Shown: positions 1-8,324, counted from the first letter of the stretch. The stretch is DNA of 64,000 bases from Tropheryma whipplei str. Twist (GCF_000007485.1 NC_004572.3:496001-560000); one strand, 5' to 3'. Notes: a model not told the origin generated them from the sequence alone. Numbers and translations are program-made.

Positions 1-448
1 TGTATATCTCGGGTGCCCATCTGACAGCCAATTCCTTTATACTCGAAACATCAATCATTCGGTAATGAAGAATAGCGTGCACATCGGGCATATAGCGTGT
101 AATGAATAACCTGTCGGTTGCGATACTGTTACCAGACATAATCCCACCGGTTTTTACGTGCTTTGTTATGTATTCCTTGACCATTGCCTGGGCTTCAGAA
201 ACAGGAACCCCATTAGAGAGCTCATCAAGCAAACCGGATACTCTATGCATGCGCGCAACATAGTTATCCATCGCACCAAGAGCTTCTGAAGAAGGTGACA
301 CAACAACATTAACCCCCTCGTCCAGAGGGAGGAGGTCCTTGTCAGTTACAACGACTGCAACTTCCAAAAGCTCGTCACGCTCTGGATTCAGACCTGTCAT
401 TTCACAGTCAACCCATACGAGATGCGAGGGAGTCGGAGCCACACACAT
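1..448 (-). CDS. orn: Oligoribonuclease (3'-5' exoribonuclease), 3' end cut off by window
   Basis: Degrades 2-5 nt RNA oligomers to mononucleotides in the cytoplasm, finishing mRNA decay. The reading frame runs off the left edge, so only about 149 N-terminal residues of the usual ~180-200 are present. DEDD-family motifs are visible: DCEMTGL with Asp14 and Glu16 (ExoI), a later NSIATDRLF segment (ExoII region) and HYRMIDVSS typical of Orn. The start used is ATG at 448. A GTG at 442 is an alternative: TACACT (450-455, minus strand) lies seven bases before it, as for a leaderless start. The neighbour on the other strand is the small membrane gene at 480, the usual actinobacterial partner of orn. 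The family call is secure; the start is not. Confidence 0.93.
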   Translation of the reverse strand, partial: MCVAPTPSHLVWVDCEMTGLNPERDELLEVAVVVTDKDLLPLDEGVNVVVSPSSEALGAMDNYVARMHRVSGLLDELSNGVPVSEAQAMVKEYITKHVKTGGIMSGNSIATDRLFITRYMPDVHAILHYRMIDVSSIKELAVRWAPEIY

Positions 449-467
449 AAGTGTAGCGCCGGTTGGA

Positions 468-473
468 TATAAT
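468..473 (+). promoter_or_regulatory. -10 box (TATAAT) of a leaderless transcript
   Basis: A perfect TATAAT ends six bases before the ATG at 480, so the expected transcription start falls on or next to the start codon. There is no room for a Shine-Dalgarno sequence. No good -35 hexamer is seen at 16-18 bp upstream. Confidence 0.6.
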
Positions 474-479
474 TACGGT

Positions 480-695
480 ATGGGTTACCTGTTACCCTCA
501 ATTCTCATGGTGAATGCTGCGTGGAATGTTCTGGTCTGGCCGCAGTTTATGATAAGGGTAAAGAAAGACAAGAGATCTAGGGATGACCTTGGAAAGGTCA
601 CCAGATTTTTTGTTGTTCACGCGCTTCTTGTTTCAGTGTCGCTGGTTATAGCTTTCGTATCATTTGTCACTGCTTTGGCCGCGATTCTTTCTTGA
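480..695 (+). CDS. Small membrane protein, SCO4848-like
   Basis: A 71-residue protein with a first hydrophobic stretch (about residues 3-22), a short basic loop with KKDKRSRDD (about 27-35), and a second membrane segment (about 40-70). It resembles the small actinobacterial membrane protein encoded next to orn (SCO4848 type), whose function is unknown to me. A longer frame reaches back to 339, but that part overlaps orn and reads as low-complexity. The ATG at 480, placed six bases after TATAAT, is the sensible start. Its TGA stop ends at 695, directly against the first base of tRNA-Arg at 696, so gene and tRNA are probably on one transcript. Confidence 0.75.
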   Translation: MGYLLPSILMVNAAWNVLVWPQFMIRVKKDKRSRDDLGKVTRFFVVHALLVSVSLVIAFVSFVTALAAILS

Positions 696-768
696 GCCCT
701 CGTAGCTCAGCGGATAGAGCAGAAGACTTCTAATCTTTGTGTCGCAGGTTCGATTCCTGTCGGGGGCG
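696..768 (+). tRNA. tRNA-Arg (anticodon UCU)
   Basis: A full cloverleaf can be drawn: acceptor GCCCTCG/CGGGGGC with one G-U pair, D-arm GCTC...GAGC, anticodon stem GAAGA/TCTTT around loop CTTCTAA (anticodon TCT), five-base variable loop, and T-arm GCAGG TTCGATT CCTGT. The discriminator is G. The 3' CCA is not encoded (CTT follows). It reads AGA and AGG arginine codons. Confidence 0.96.
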
Positions 769-778
769 CTTGGTTGTG

Positions 779-800
779 TATCGGCTGCCTGGATCCGATA
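779..800. terminator. Weak hairpin between convergent transcripts
   Basis: TATCGG (779-784) pairs with CCGATA (795-800) around a ten-base loop. It sits between tRNA-Arg (plus) and the end of the EcfT gene (minus). There is no T-tract on either side, so terminator function is only a guess. Confidence 0.25.
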
Positions 801-822
801 ATCGAATCAGGGGCCTTGCATG

Positions 823-1551
823 CTAACCTACAGACACACTGTGTGAAACAACCATGATTGCGATACATGCGCAGAAAAACATCAGATCATTGACACCGAG
901 ATGTGCTGATCGGGCGTGCGTCTTTGCTAGAGCCTCAATACCCCTAAGTTTAAGTACGATTGAAAGCCAGTACGCCCTTCTCATTGCTGATACAAAAAGC
1001 GGCATAACACCTCTCGAAAAAAAAGATACCCCTCTAAGGGCGCACATGTAGCGTATATTCCTGCAATCCCGTCCGATTAGAAGACAAGTTCTAAGCCCAG
1101 AGAGTGTAGAAAATACCAATTTTCGCGGAACACGTAATAACTGCACAAACCCATCAGCCAGAGCCGTGAAATTGATACGGTAAAAAACAAGAAGTGAAAT
1201 AACGCCAAATGCAATCATCCTGGCAAAAAGAGAAGTAGACAAGTAAAGAGATCCGTCGGTAATTTGCACTATTGTTGCATCAAACACACTGAACTTTGCA
1301 TATGTCAAACCTGTCGGTTTTGCATACAATAAAGCACTTATAAAGGTAAGACCCGATACCAGCGTGACCGATAACAAAAAATACAGACATTGTTTATCAA
1401 GTCCAGACAAAACTAATAGTAAAATCGCACAAATTGCAGATCGGTATGGGTTTAGGCTCAAAAGCAAAAATACAGTCACGGAGATACCGGCCAGAAGACG
1501 AGTTAAAGGATTTACATAAATAGAGGAAATATAGGGCAGCCTTATTTCCAT
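823..1551 (-). CDS. ECF transporter transmembrane component (EcfT/CbiQ family)
   Basis: This is the membrane scaffold of an energy-coupling-factor vitamin importer; it links the two ATPase domains to the substrate-binding S component. The 242-residue protein has several hydrophobic segments (roughly 20-45, 55-75, 110-130 and the C-terminal 220-240). Two cytoplasmic x-Arg-Gly motifs (ALRG and LKLRG) match the coupling motifs of EcfT, although the Ala of the canonical Ala-Arg-Gly is only partly kept. The ATG follows a strong GGGGGAG ribosome site and overlaps the ATPase stop by 10 bp. It is the last gene of a three-gene operon. Confidence 0.85.
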   Translation of the reverse strand: MEIRLPYISSIYVNPLTRLLAGISVTVFLLLSLNPYRSAICAILLLVLSGLDKQCLYFLLSVTLVSGLTFISALLYAKPTGLTYAKFSVFDATIVQITDGSLYLSTSLFARMIAFGVISLLVFYRINFTALADGFVQLLRVPRKLVFSTLSGLRTCLLIGRDCRNIRYMCALRGVSFFSRGVMPLFVSAMRRAYWLSIVLKLRGIEALAKTHARSAHLGVNDLMFFCACIAIMVVSHSVSVG

Positions 1552-3089
1552 GCAATCTCCCCCGCTTTGAGTTCCATAACTCTGTCAGCAAGAGCATCAA
1601 TTAATGGCTTACTGTGTGTTGCAATAAGGATTCCAAGACCCTTGAGCTTCAAATCAATAAGAAAATCAACTATCTGATCAGAGATATCAGCATCTTGACC
1701 AACAAGTGGCTCATCGAGTAAAAGAATCCTTGGCCTCATGGAGACAGAGATTGCAAGAGCAAGACGGCGTTTCTGCCCCCATGACAAAGTGAAAGGGTTT
1801 AATGATTTTGCATCAAGAAGATTAAGTCTTTCTAACAAATCATCATTTCCGAAACAATTACCCTTACCGAGGGCTAATTCCCTATCGACTGAGGATGCCA
1901 AAAATTGATGCTCCGGATTTTGCATAACAATTGCAGTATGTTTTCTAAGATTGCGTGCCATATGTCTTGGTTTTTTTATGCAGCGCGCAGGGGGATGCAT
2001 ATTTCGAAAACTGCCACAGGGTGATGTATGTGTGAGAATATCTCTATTCATGCCGCAGGAATATTGACATCTACCACGCGAGTCATGCATACAGCATTCA
2101 AAGAATATGTCACCGCGCTTGGCGCGCATTAGCCCCGAGACAGTAAGTAAAATACTGGTTTTACCGACGCCATTAGGTCCTATTATCGCTATGCATTCTC
2201 CGGAATGCACTTGGAAAGTCACATTCTCAAAGAGATTATTCTTACCACGTGTAACAGCAAGATTTGTAACTTCCATAATTACAGGTCGGTTGGAATCATG
2301 CAGTGTACGTGGGCCTGACCTATTACCCAGGGTTCTGTGTTTATAAAAAACTCCTGCTTTCTGTAGGATAGCTTTATTATTTTTTATTGCGCCCACGGGA
2401 AGGTCGTAGCTGAGTGAGCCTTTTGAATTAAACACAACTACTCTGTCTACGCGATTTATCCAAGGTTCAACGTCATGGCCGGTTATAAACGTTGTGTAAG
2501 CGAAACTGCTACCCATGACATCAAATAGACTATCGAAGCACTTGAGCACTTGCTCGGTACTGTTTTTATCAAGGCTTGCAAGTGGCTCATCCAAAAGCAG
2601 AATCTTTGGGCAGGACGCGAAAGCGCACGCTATGCTAAGACATTGCTTTTGGCCGTGTGATAACTTGTCACTTTGGGTTGTGGTCGGGAGGCTAAGACCA
2701 ACGCTTTTTAAGCCCATGCTAACTGCTTCCCAAATATCTCGCCTATTGGGCATTGTAAGTTCTAGCGGAAATGCAACTTCATCACCAATATTTGGAAAAA
2801 TAACCTGACTATCAGGGTCTTGCATAACAAAAGCAGTTTGGTCAGGAGCGGGTTGTTCACCTCCAATCAGAATACTGCCCCGGAATCCGTGTACAAGCCC
2901 TGCAAGGGCTAACAGTAAAGTGGATTTACCACAACCTGATGGCCCGATTATAAGAACACGTTCACCCTGCCTGATACTGAGAGAGAGATTATTGATGATC
3001 GTCTCACCCGAATGAGAAAAAGACCAGTTGCTGATCTCAACATCCTCGCGTATCGCGGATTGTGTAGCTACAATATTCGGATTACTCAT
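1542..3089 (-). CDS. ECF transporter ATPase, two ABC domains fused
   Basis: Both ATPase subunits of the importer are in one 515-residue chain. Domain 1 has Walker A GPSGCGKST (49-57), Q-loop near 90, signature LSHGQ (143-147), Walker B LLLDEP (164-169) and the H-loop His in GHD. Domain 2 has Walker A GPNGVGKTS (304-312), signature LSWGQ (435-439), Walker B LLLDEP (456-461) and THS. Between the Walker A and Q-loop (MQNPEHQF, about 389-396) of domain 2 lies an unusual insertion (about 331-385) with six Cys and several His. Fused EcfA pairs are usual for YkoD-type systems. It is encoded between the S component and EcfT. Confidence 0.92.
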   Translation of the reverse strand: MSNPNIVATQSAIREDVEISNWSFSHSGETIINNLSLSIRQGERVLIIGPSGCGKSTLLLALAGLVHGFRGSILIGGEQPAPDQTAFVMQDPDSQVIFPNIGDEVAFPLELTMPNRRDIWEAVSMGLKSVGLSLPTTTQSDKLSHGQKQCLSIACAFASCPKILLLDEPLASLDKNSTEQVLKCFDSLFDVMGSSFAYTTFITGHDVEPWINRVDRVVVFNSKGSLSYDLPVGAIKNNKAILQKAGVFYKHRTLGNRSGPRTLHDSNRPVIMEVTNLAVTRGKNNLFENVTFQVHSGECIAIIGPNGVGKTSILLTVSGLMRAKRGDIFFECCMHDSRGRCQYSCGMNRDILTHTSPCGSFRNMHPPARCIKKPRHMARNLRKHTAIVMQNPEHQFLASSVDRELALGKGNCFGNDDLLERLNLLDAKSLNPFTLSWGQKRRLALAISVSMRPRILLLDEPLVGQDADISDQIVDFLIDLKLKGLGILIATHSKPLIDALADRVMELKAGEIAWK

Positions 3090-3156
3090 AGAACCCAGTT
3101 ATTCTCGCAGTATGATTCGTTGGTAAAAGAAGAAACTGGCAAATCCAAAACCCTAC

Positions 3157-3711
3157 TTACTTGAAAGTATCAAGAGGGTCCAGAGCGCCAGATTTCTTCA
3201 GGGCGAGATAGATTTTCCATGAAAAAATGCCTATAGCTGCCCCACTTATCAAAGAGGTTGACACATAAATAACAATGTACAAGCTAGTATGTTCAAGTAA
3301 TGCGGCCAGTATGATTTCCACAAAAAGCCCTGAAGATACAGCAGAGAGTCCGGAAAGAATAGCGATAAAAGGCGTATAGATCCTATAGCAACAGATCAGA
3401 AATATTGTCTCTGCCGCCAGCCCTTGCGCAAAACCATAAAGTAGGTTAAGCCAGCCCCACTGAACCCCGAGGGTTGATTCAATAAGCGCCCCAAGGGTTG
3501 ATACAAAAACTGCTGCACCGGGTTTTCGCACAATAATCCCGCCAAGTGGCCCACCAAGCACAAAAAGCCCAGTAAGCACGCCAGATATGCCGGGCAATAT
3601 GGAAAACAATAGGCTCAGCAAGCCATAGGCGTAATTAAGAGACAGCAGAATCAGAGCATACACAACGGATAAAACGGTTGCATAGACTATGTCAATAACA
3701 CGACGGATCAC
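3157..3711 (-). CDS. ECF substrate-binding (S) component, YkoE family (thiamine precursor uptake)
   Basis: An integral membrane S component. The stretch around GGIIVRKPGAAVF and the following QWGWLNLLYGFAQGLAAE are characteristic of YkoE, the S component predicted to import hydroxymethylpyrimidine or another thiamine precursor. The frame stays open up to a GTG at 3762, but that start would lie inside the TPP riboswitch. I prefer GTG at 3711, which has GGGGG at 3718-3722, six bases upstream (about 184 residues). It is the first gene of the operon, and the riboswitch plus the fused ATPase and EcfT next door support the role. The exact substrate is inferred. Confidence 0.82.
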   Translation of the reverse strand: MIRRVIDIVYATVLSVVYALILLSLNYAYGLLSLLFSILPGISGVLTGLFVLGGPLGGIIVRKPGAAVFVSTLGALIESTLGVQWGWLNLLYGFAQGLAAETIFLICCYRIYTPFIAILSGLSAVSSGLFVEIILAALLEHTSLYIVIYVSTSLISGAAIGIFSWKIYLALKKSGALDPLDTFK

Positions 3712-3755
3712 ACTCAACCCCCGAACAGGACAAACACGAGAGGGGGTAGAACAGG

Positions 3756-3843
3756 CTCCCACCCTACGGAATTACCCGGGGAGGTCCAAACGGTCAGGGG
3801 CACCCAGAGCCCCACTCTCAGCCTGATAAACCAGACTCCCGCG
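3756..3843 (-). promoter_or_regulatory. TPP (thiamine pyrophosphate) riboswitch
   Basis: On the minus strand the THI-box landmarks occur in the right order: CTGAGA (3816-3821), GACCGTTTGGACCT (3782-3795; usual form ACCCTTTGAACCT), GGGTAATTCC (3768-3777) and GTAGGGTGGGAG (3756-3767). The P1 closing stem is not obvious. Downstream, CCCCC at 3742-3746 can pair with the GGGGG ribosome site at 3718-3722, which suggests that thiamine pyrophosphate blocks translation of the YkoE gene. That mechanism is inferred. Confidence 0.88.
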
Positions 3844-3853
3844 ACTCAACTAG

Positions 3854-3882
3854 AGTCTATCACGCGGTAATTTTATGCACAA
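3854..3882 (-). promoter_or_regulatory. Promoter of the riboswitch-ECF operon
   Basis: The minus strand carries TTGTGC (3877-3882), a 17-base spacer and TAGACT (3854-3859), about ten bases before the start of the riboswitch. Spacing is ideal and each hexamer matches the sigma-70 consensus at four or more positions. Confidence 0.6.
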
Positions 3883-4034
3883 GAATCGTTCATTCCTGGT
3901 ACAAAGCGATATACGCCCGCTTTGAAAGCAGGACTCAGCACACTGCAAAACAGTGATATCGAAAATAGCACAAGTTAAGATTTAAGGATTCCAACGTAAC
4001 AAGCCTATTTGCACGGGCATGAGATTATGAGTAA

Positions 4035-4991
4035 GTGATAAAGAAAATATTCCTCATATGTTTTTTTGTCTCATGCAGTGCTTTATTTTTCATAAGTGAC
4101 ACCCTGCCCGAACAAGTGCGATATATCTCTCAAGATTTTCTACCATGGCTTATCGTGCCCATTCTTATTTTCCTGGTACCCTCGCTGATAAGGTTTTCCC
4201 TTATCCCCTCCCTGGTTGGCACAATCACGGTCATTTTCTGGGCAACTCAAATCGGAATTAGCGCCCTCCCGTCAGGTGAGAGTCAAGTGCCTGATTTAAC
4301 CATTGTTACTCAGGATATGAACTCTGAAGCGAGTGTAAGCGAAGCGCAAACTACACACCGGTCAAGAAATAACTCACCTCCGGACAATATTAACAGGGAT
4401 GTAAAAACACTATTAGAAAGCAATCCAGACATCATCGCATTACAGGGAATAAAGAATGCTGCAATAGGCACCCTGGTCGGGAGCCTTTCCCCAAGCTTTC
4501 CATTCTGGCATATTTTTGGAACTGTAGGTATTTGGTCAAAAAAACCACTTGAGAATGCAGTTATGCTCCAGCTTGGCTCCAAGCTAACAAGTGCCGGAAA
4601 AATCGACATAAAAATATCTAAGGAACAAACTGTGCGGATGTATGTTGTAAGCCTCCGGAAAAATCAACTAGACAGGTTGGCTCAAGATGAATACGAAGGT
4701 ATGATAAAAGATTTGTCAGTTTATCTTTCTCAAGAGAATTCAGAAAAACTAATCGTTGTTGGTGGTTTTGGAATGAGTGCAAGAGATTCGAGATTCAAAA
4801 AACTCCTGAAAAATAACCTTAAAGACATGCACACTGCGTCGTGGGGTTTTGATTTCACGTGGCCATCCGTTTTCCCGCTTATAGATTTAGACCACATACT
4901 CTCGACAGGTTTTACGGCGACAGGCGGCAAGCTAATACACCTAGAGGGCAGTGATCACAAGGGGATTCTCATGGGACTCAAGCACACCTGA
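4035..4991 (+). CDS. Membrane-anchored EEP-fold protein with degenerate active site
   Basis: A 318-residue protein with a TTG/GTG-type start (GTG at 4035). There are hydrophobic segments at about 3-20, 37-55 and 57-75, then an extracytoplasmic endonuclease/exonuclease/phosphatase-like domain. The fold is recognisable from NPDIIALQ (130-137), LDHIL (286-290) and SDH (306-308). However, the usual metal-binding Glu after ALQ is Gly138, and the usual GDFN reads GGFG (243-246). Catalysis of the normal type is therefore unlikely. A paralogue with all these residues intact lies at 59738-60790. It is convergent with gatB and has no partner gene. Confidence 0.7.
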   Translation: MIKKIFLICFFVSCSALFFISDTLPEQVRYISQDFLPWLIVPILIFLVPSLIRFSLIPSLVGTITVIFWATQIGISALPSGESQVPDLTIVTQDMNSEASVSEAQTTHRSRNNSPPDNINRDVKTLLESNPDIIALQGIKNAAIGTLVGSLSPSFPFWHIFGTVGIWSKKPLENAVMLQLGSKLTSAGKIDIKISKEQTVRMYVVSLRKNQLDRLAQDEYEGMIKDLSVYLSQENSEKLIVVGGFGMSARDSRFKKLLKNNLKDMHTASWGFDFTWPSVFPLIDLDHILSTGFTATGGKLIHLEGSDHKGILMGLKHT

Positions 4992-5039
4992 TCACTGTCG
5001 AAAACAGCACAAAGTGATACAAGCCTTTACCGCAAGAGC

Positions 5040-6554
5040 TTACCGTGGAAGGAGTCTATTCAGGATAGTCTGTCGAAGCTTTGAGGCATCTGCCTTACCA
5101 CCCAGGGCCTTCATACAGCTGCCGACCAATACGCCGACAGCTTGGGTTTTGCCAGAAATTACCTTTTGTACAACTTCCTGATTTTCACTAAGAACTTTCT
5201 CAAGAACTCTCTCTACAGAAGCGCTCTCTGTGAGAGATAAATCGTATTTTTCGATCGCTTGCTGTACGCTCAATGACTCATCAATAACAGCCGCAAGTAC
5301 CTTTCTTGCAAGGCTGTCATTCAGGATTCCCTTACTTATTAGTAACTCAATCTCTGCAACTGCCTCCGGGGAGATCAAATCTGAAGCGTTGCAGCGTCGT
5401 TGGGAAGCAATTCTCGTAATCTCACCTGTCCACCATTTTTTTGCGCCATCTGGCGTTGCGCCTGCTCTGACAGTTTCATCAACTTGTTTTAGAACCGAGG
5501 AATTTAGTACATCACGAAACTGAAGATCACTAAATTTCCATTCAGCCTTAAGGCGACGACGAAGTGCCAAGGGGTGCTCTGGCATCGATAACCTGATTGC
5601 CTCTACTTTGTCCGAAGGAATAGGAATGGGCAAAAGATCAGGTTCAGGAAAATAGCGATACTCATGAGAATCAGCTTTTACACGACCTGATAGGGTTATG
5701 CCCCGATCCTCGCGCCAATGCCGTGTTTCTTGCCGTACAAGCTCGCCAGAAGAAATAAGTGTTGCTTGTCGCTGAATTTCGTATCTAATAGCCCGCTCAA
5801 TAGAACGCAGGGAATTTAGGTTCTTAGTTTCGGTTCTATTAGGTAGAATGCCTGCACCCAGCCCACGTGGGCGAAGAGAAACATTTGCATCGCACCGAAT
5901 ATTTCCCCGCTCTAACCGAGCATTAGACACGCCAAGGGAAAGGACAATTTCCCTAATCAGTTCAACAAACACCCTCGCCACCTGGGGGGCGCACCTATCG
6001 GCAAAAACAGGTCTAGAAACAATTTCAACTAGAGGCACACCGGAACGGTTGTAATCAATTAGAGAATACTGTGCACCCTGAATTCTGCCGGTTGAACTCT
6101 TATGGGCAAGTTTCCCGGCATCTTCCTCAAGATGTGCCCTCTCGATTTCAACAAAAAACACATCACCGCTTTCCGTTTCAACCTCAAGTTTTCCGTCATA
6201 TGCCAGTGGAGAATCAAATTGTGATATCTGATAATTTTTTGGCAGATCGGGATAAAAATAATTCTTTCTCGCGAATATTAATTCATCTGCAATAGAACAG
6301 CCAAGAGCGAGACCCAGGGCTATGCCATAATCGACAGCTCGTTCGTTTACGGTCGGCAAGGAGCCAGGCAACCCCAAGCAAACAGGAGTTACAAGAGTGT
6401 TGGGCCCTTGCGATGCGCAAGAGGCAAGGGGTCCGGCAATATTGGGGGCTGAAGAAAACAATTTGGTTTGCGTCGAAAGTTCAACATGCACCTCAAGGCC
6501 AATAATCGGCTCAAAATCCTTGAGTGCATCCTCATAAGTAACAACCTCGCTCAC
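5040..6554 (-). CDS. gatB: Aspartyl/glutamyl-tRNA(Asn/Gln) amidotransferase subunit B
   Basis: GatB binds misacylated Glu-tRNAGln (or Asp-tRNAAsn), phosphorylates the acyl group and amidates it with ammonia channelled from GatA. The 504-residue length is normal. The N-terminal GLEVHVELSTQTKLFSSAPN and the central YFPEPDLLP are family hallmarks, and the C-terminal GatB/YqeY helical domain is complete. Its ATG overlaps the gatA stop by four bases, so it is translationally coupled. Third gene of gatC-gatA-gatB. It implies that the organism makes Gln-tRNA indirectly. Confidence 0.97.
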   Translation of the reverse strand: MSEVVTYEDALKDFEPIIGLEVHVELSTQTKLFSSAPNIAGPLASCASQGPNTLVTPVCLGLPGSLPTVNERAVDYGIALGLALGCSIADELIFARKNYFYPDLPKNYQISQFDSPLAYDGKLEVETESGDVFFVEIERAHLEEDAGKLAHKSSTGRIQGAQYSLIDYNRSGVPLVEIVSRPVFADRCAPQVARVFVELIREIVLSLGVSNARLERGNIRCDANVSLRPRGLGAGILPNRTETKNLNSLRSIERAIRYEIQRQATLISSGELVRQETRHWREDRGITLSGRVKADSHEYRYFPEPDLLPIPIPSDKVEAIRLSMPEHPLALRRRLKAEWKFSDLQFRDVLNSSVLKQVDETVRAGATPDGAKKWWTGEITRIASQRRCNASDLISPEAVAEIELLISKGILNDSLARKVLAAVIDESLSVQQAIEKYDLSLTESASVERVLEKVLSENQEVVQKVISGKTQAVGVLVGSCMKALGGKADASKLRQTILNRLLPR

Positions 6555-8032
6555 GCTGTTTGCCCCGTATTATGCTTTGTGTTTTTCATTGCATGTATGT
6601 CCCCGATTATCTGTTCGATTGCAGCGCCCGTAGAATATACCCTACTGTCAAATTGACCGGGTGCAATTATCTGTAACCCAACAGGTAAACCATCAATCAC
6701 TCCCATAGGAATACTTCCGGCTGGTAAACCAGCTAAACTGGCCGGAGTGGTCGCTGTGTCGGACTTATACATGGAAGTATGATGGTCAATCTTTTCGCCG
6801 AGTTTAAAGGCGGGCGTGGGTGCCGTTGGTAAAAGAAGAACATCAACTAAGGAAAATATCTTGGCAAAGTCACGCTTTACCAATAAACGAATTTTTTGAG
6901 CTGACATATAAAAGTCATCATAATAACCGGCAGAAAGAATATGAGTGCCAAGGAGAATTCTCCTCTTGACCTCGGGACCAAACCGAATAGACCGAGTTTT
7001 TGATACAGTCCCACTTGCAGAAGCTGCCATCTCCTGTGGACCAAACCGAATAGAATCATAACGAGACAGGTTCGAGGATGCTTCGGCCTGCATTATCAAA
7101 TAATAAGCTTGAACCGCGTGGTCAAAATTCGGAAACTGTACCTCATGCAGAACTGCACCCTCAGACTCCAAGCTCTTCAAAGTTCTTCCAAAAAGGTCTG
7201 TGATTTTTGAATTACACCAATTGCTTGGGTTTACGAAACCTAGCCTAACCCCAGAAATACCCCTGTTAGCACCTTCATAGGCAGCTTGCGAAAAGTTTAG
7301 ATCCTGATCTTTTATAGAGACAGCATCCGCAGGATCATACCCAGCAATAACCTCGTGCAAGAGGGCGGCATCAAGAATATTGCTAGAGCAAGGACCAACC
7401 TGATCAAAGGAACTTGCAAGGGCAATTACTCCATAGCGACTGACACTCCCATACGTTGGCCTTATCCCGACAGTTCCGGTACAGTGAGCGGGTAATCTAA
7501 TAGATCCACCGGTATCAGTACCTAGAGCCAAAGGTGCCTGGGAAGCTGACACAGCCGCAGAGGAACCACCCCCTGAGCCGCCCGCAGTCCTGCTCAAATC
7601 CCACGGATTTCTTGTCGTTTTGTAGGCAGAATATTCGGTAGATGAGCCCATCCCAAATTCATCCTGATTCGTTTTTCCTAGAATTGGCATACGGGCACGA
7701 GAAATACGCTCTATTACAGTAGCGTTGTACGGTGGAATCCACCCTTCCAGAATCTTTGATCCGGCGGTTGTGGGCATATCCCTTGTTAGAATCATGTCTT
7801 TCACGGCAATTGGCACGCCGGCTAATGGCGAAAGTTTTGTTGCAGACTTTAGCTCTTCATCTACCCTTCTTGCAACGTCACGGGTATATGAAAAATCTGT
7901 ATATAGAAATGCGCATATGCGCGAGTCCGAGGCTTCAATATTGTCTATAAAACTCTCAGCGACCTCAAGTGCACTTACTTCTTTCGAGCGAATCAGGGCG
8001 GCCAGCCTGTGAGCCGGCATTTCAGAAAGCAC
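6551..8032 (-). CDS. gatA: Aspartyl/glutamyl-tRNA(Asn/Gln) amidotransferase subunit A
   Basis: The glutaminase subunit of GatCAB, of the amidase-signature family. The catalytic Ser-cis-Ser-Lys set is visible: Lys in PIAVKDMI, and the glycine/serine-rich GGSGGGSSAA followed by GTDTGGSIR. The open frame extends to 8125, but GTG at 8032 has a strong GGGGAGG ribosome site and aligns with normal GatA N-termini, giving 493 residues. It overlaps the gatC stop by 11 bp. It forms one operon with gatC and gatB. Confidence 0.96.
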   Translation of the reverse strand: MLSEMPAHRLAALIRSKEVSALEVAESFIDNIEASDSRICAFLYTDFSYTRDVARRVDEELKSATKLSPLAGVPIAVKDMILTRDMPTTAGSKILEGWIPPYNATVIERISRARMPILGKTNQDEFGMGSSTEYSAYKTTRNPWDLSRTAGGSGGGSSAAVSASQAPLALGTDTGGSIRLPAHCTGTVGIRPTYGSVSRYGVIALASSFDQVGPCSSNILDAALLHEVIAGYDPADAVSIKDQDLNFSQAAYEGANRGISGVRLGFVNPSNWCNSKITDLFGRTLKSLESEGAVLHEVQFPNFDHAVQAYYLIMQAEASSNLSRYDSIRFGPQEMAASASGTVSKTRSIRFGPEVKRRILLGTHILSAGYYDDFYMSAQKIRLLVKRDFAKIFSLVDVLLLPTAPTPAFKLGEKIDHHTSMYKSDTATTPASLAGLPAGSIPMGVIDGLPVGLQIIAPGQFDSRVYSTGAAIEQIIGDIHAMKNTKHNTGQTA

Positions 8033-8324
8033 TATCCTCCCCTGAAATGGCGGATATCCGGAACATGCCATCTTCCCCATTCGACAGAACCGGAGCAATA
8101 TCAAGAACGGGGCCCGGCGTATCATGGCGAAAACAGCCAGTATTGTTGGACAAGGGCTCAGATACGTCGCCTGTTATGCTCTTATCCGATATCCCATTTT
8201 TGACAAAACCGAGTCTGTCAATAATCTGACTAAGCTCCCTGGAAAGCACATCAGCCTCAGAGTCAGTAACGTCAATGCACGCCAAGCGGGCAAGGGACTT
8301 AACCTGGTCGATACTTATCGACAA
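8022..8324 (-). CDS. gatC: Aspartyl/glutamyl-tRNA(Asn/Gln) amidotransferase subunit C
   Basis: A 100-residue GatC, the small belt subunit that holds GatA and GatB together. The N-terminal pattern VKSLARLACIDVTDSEAD and the later ELSQIIDRL are typical. Translation starts at TTG (8324) behind GGAGGG. It is the first gene of gatCAB, 138 bases downstream of ligA, in the order also seen in larger actinobacteria. Confidence 0.92.
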   Translation of the reverse strand: MSISIDQVKSLARLACIDVTDSEADVLSRELSQIIDRLGFVKNGISDKSITGDVSEPLSNNTGCFRHDTPGPVLDIAPVLSNGEDGMFRISAISGEDSAF

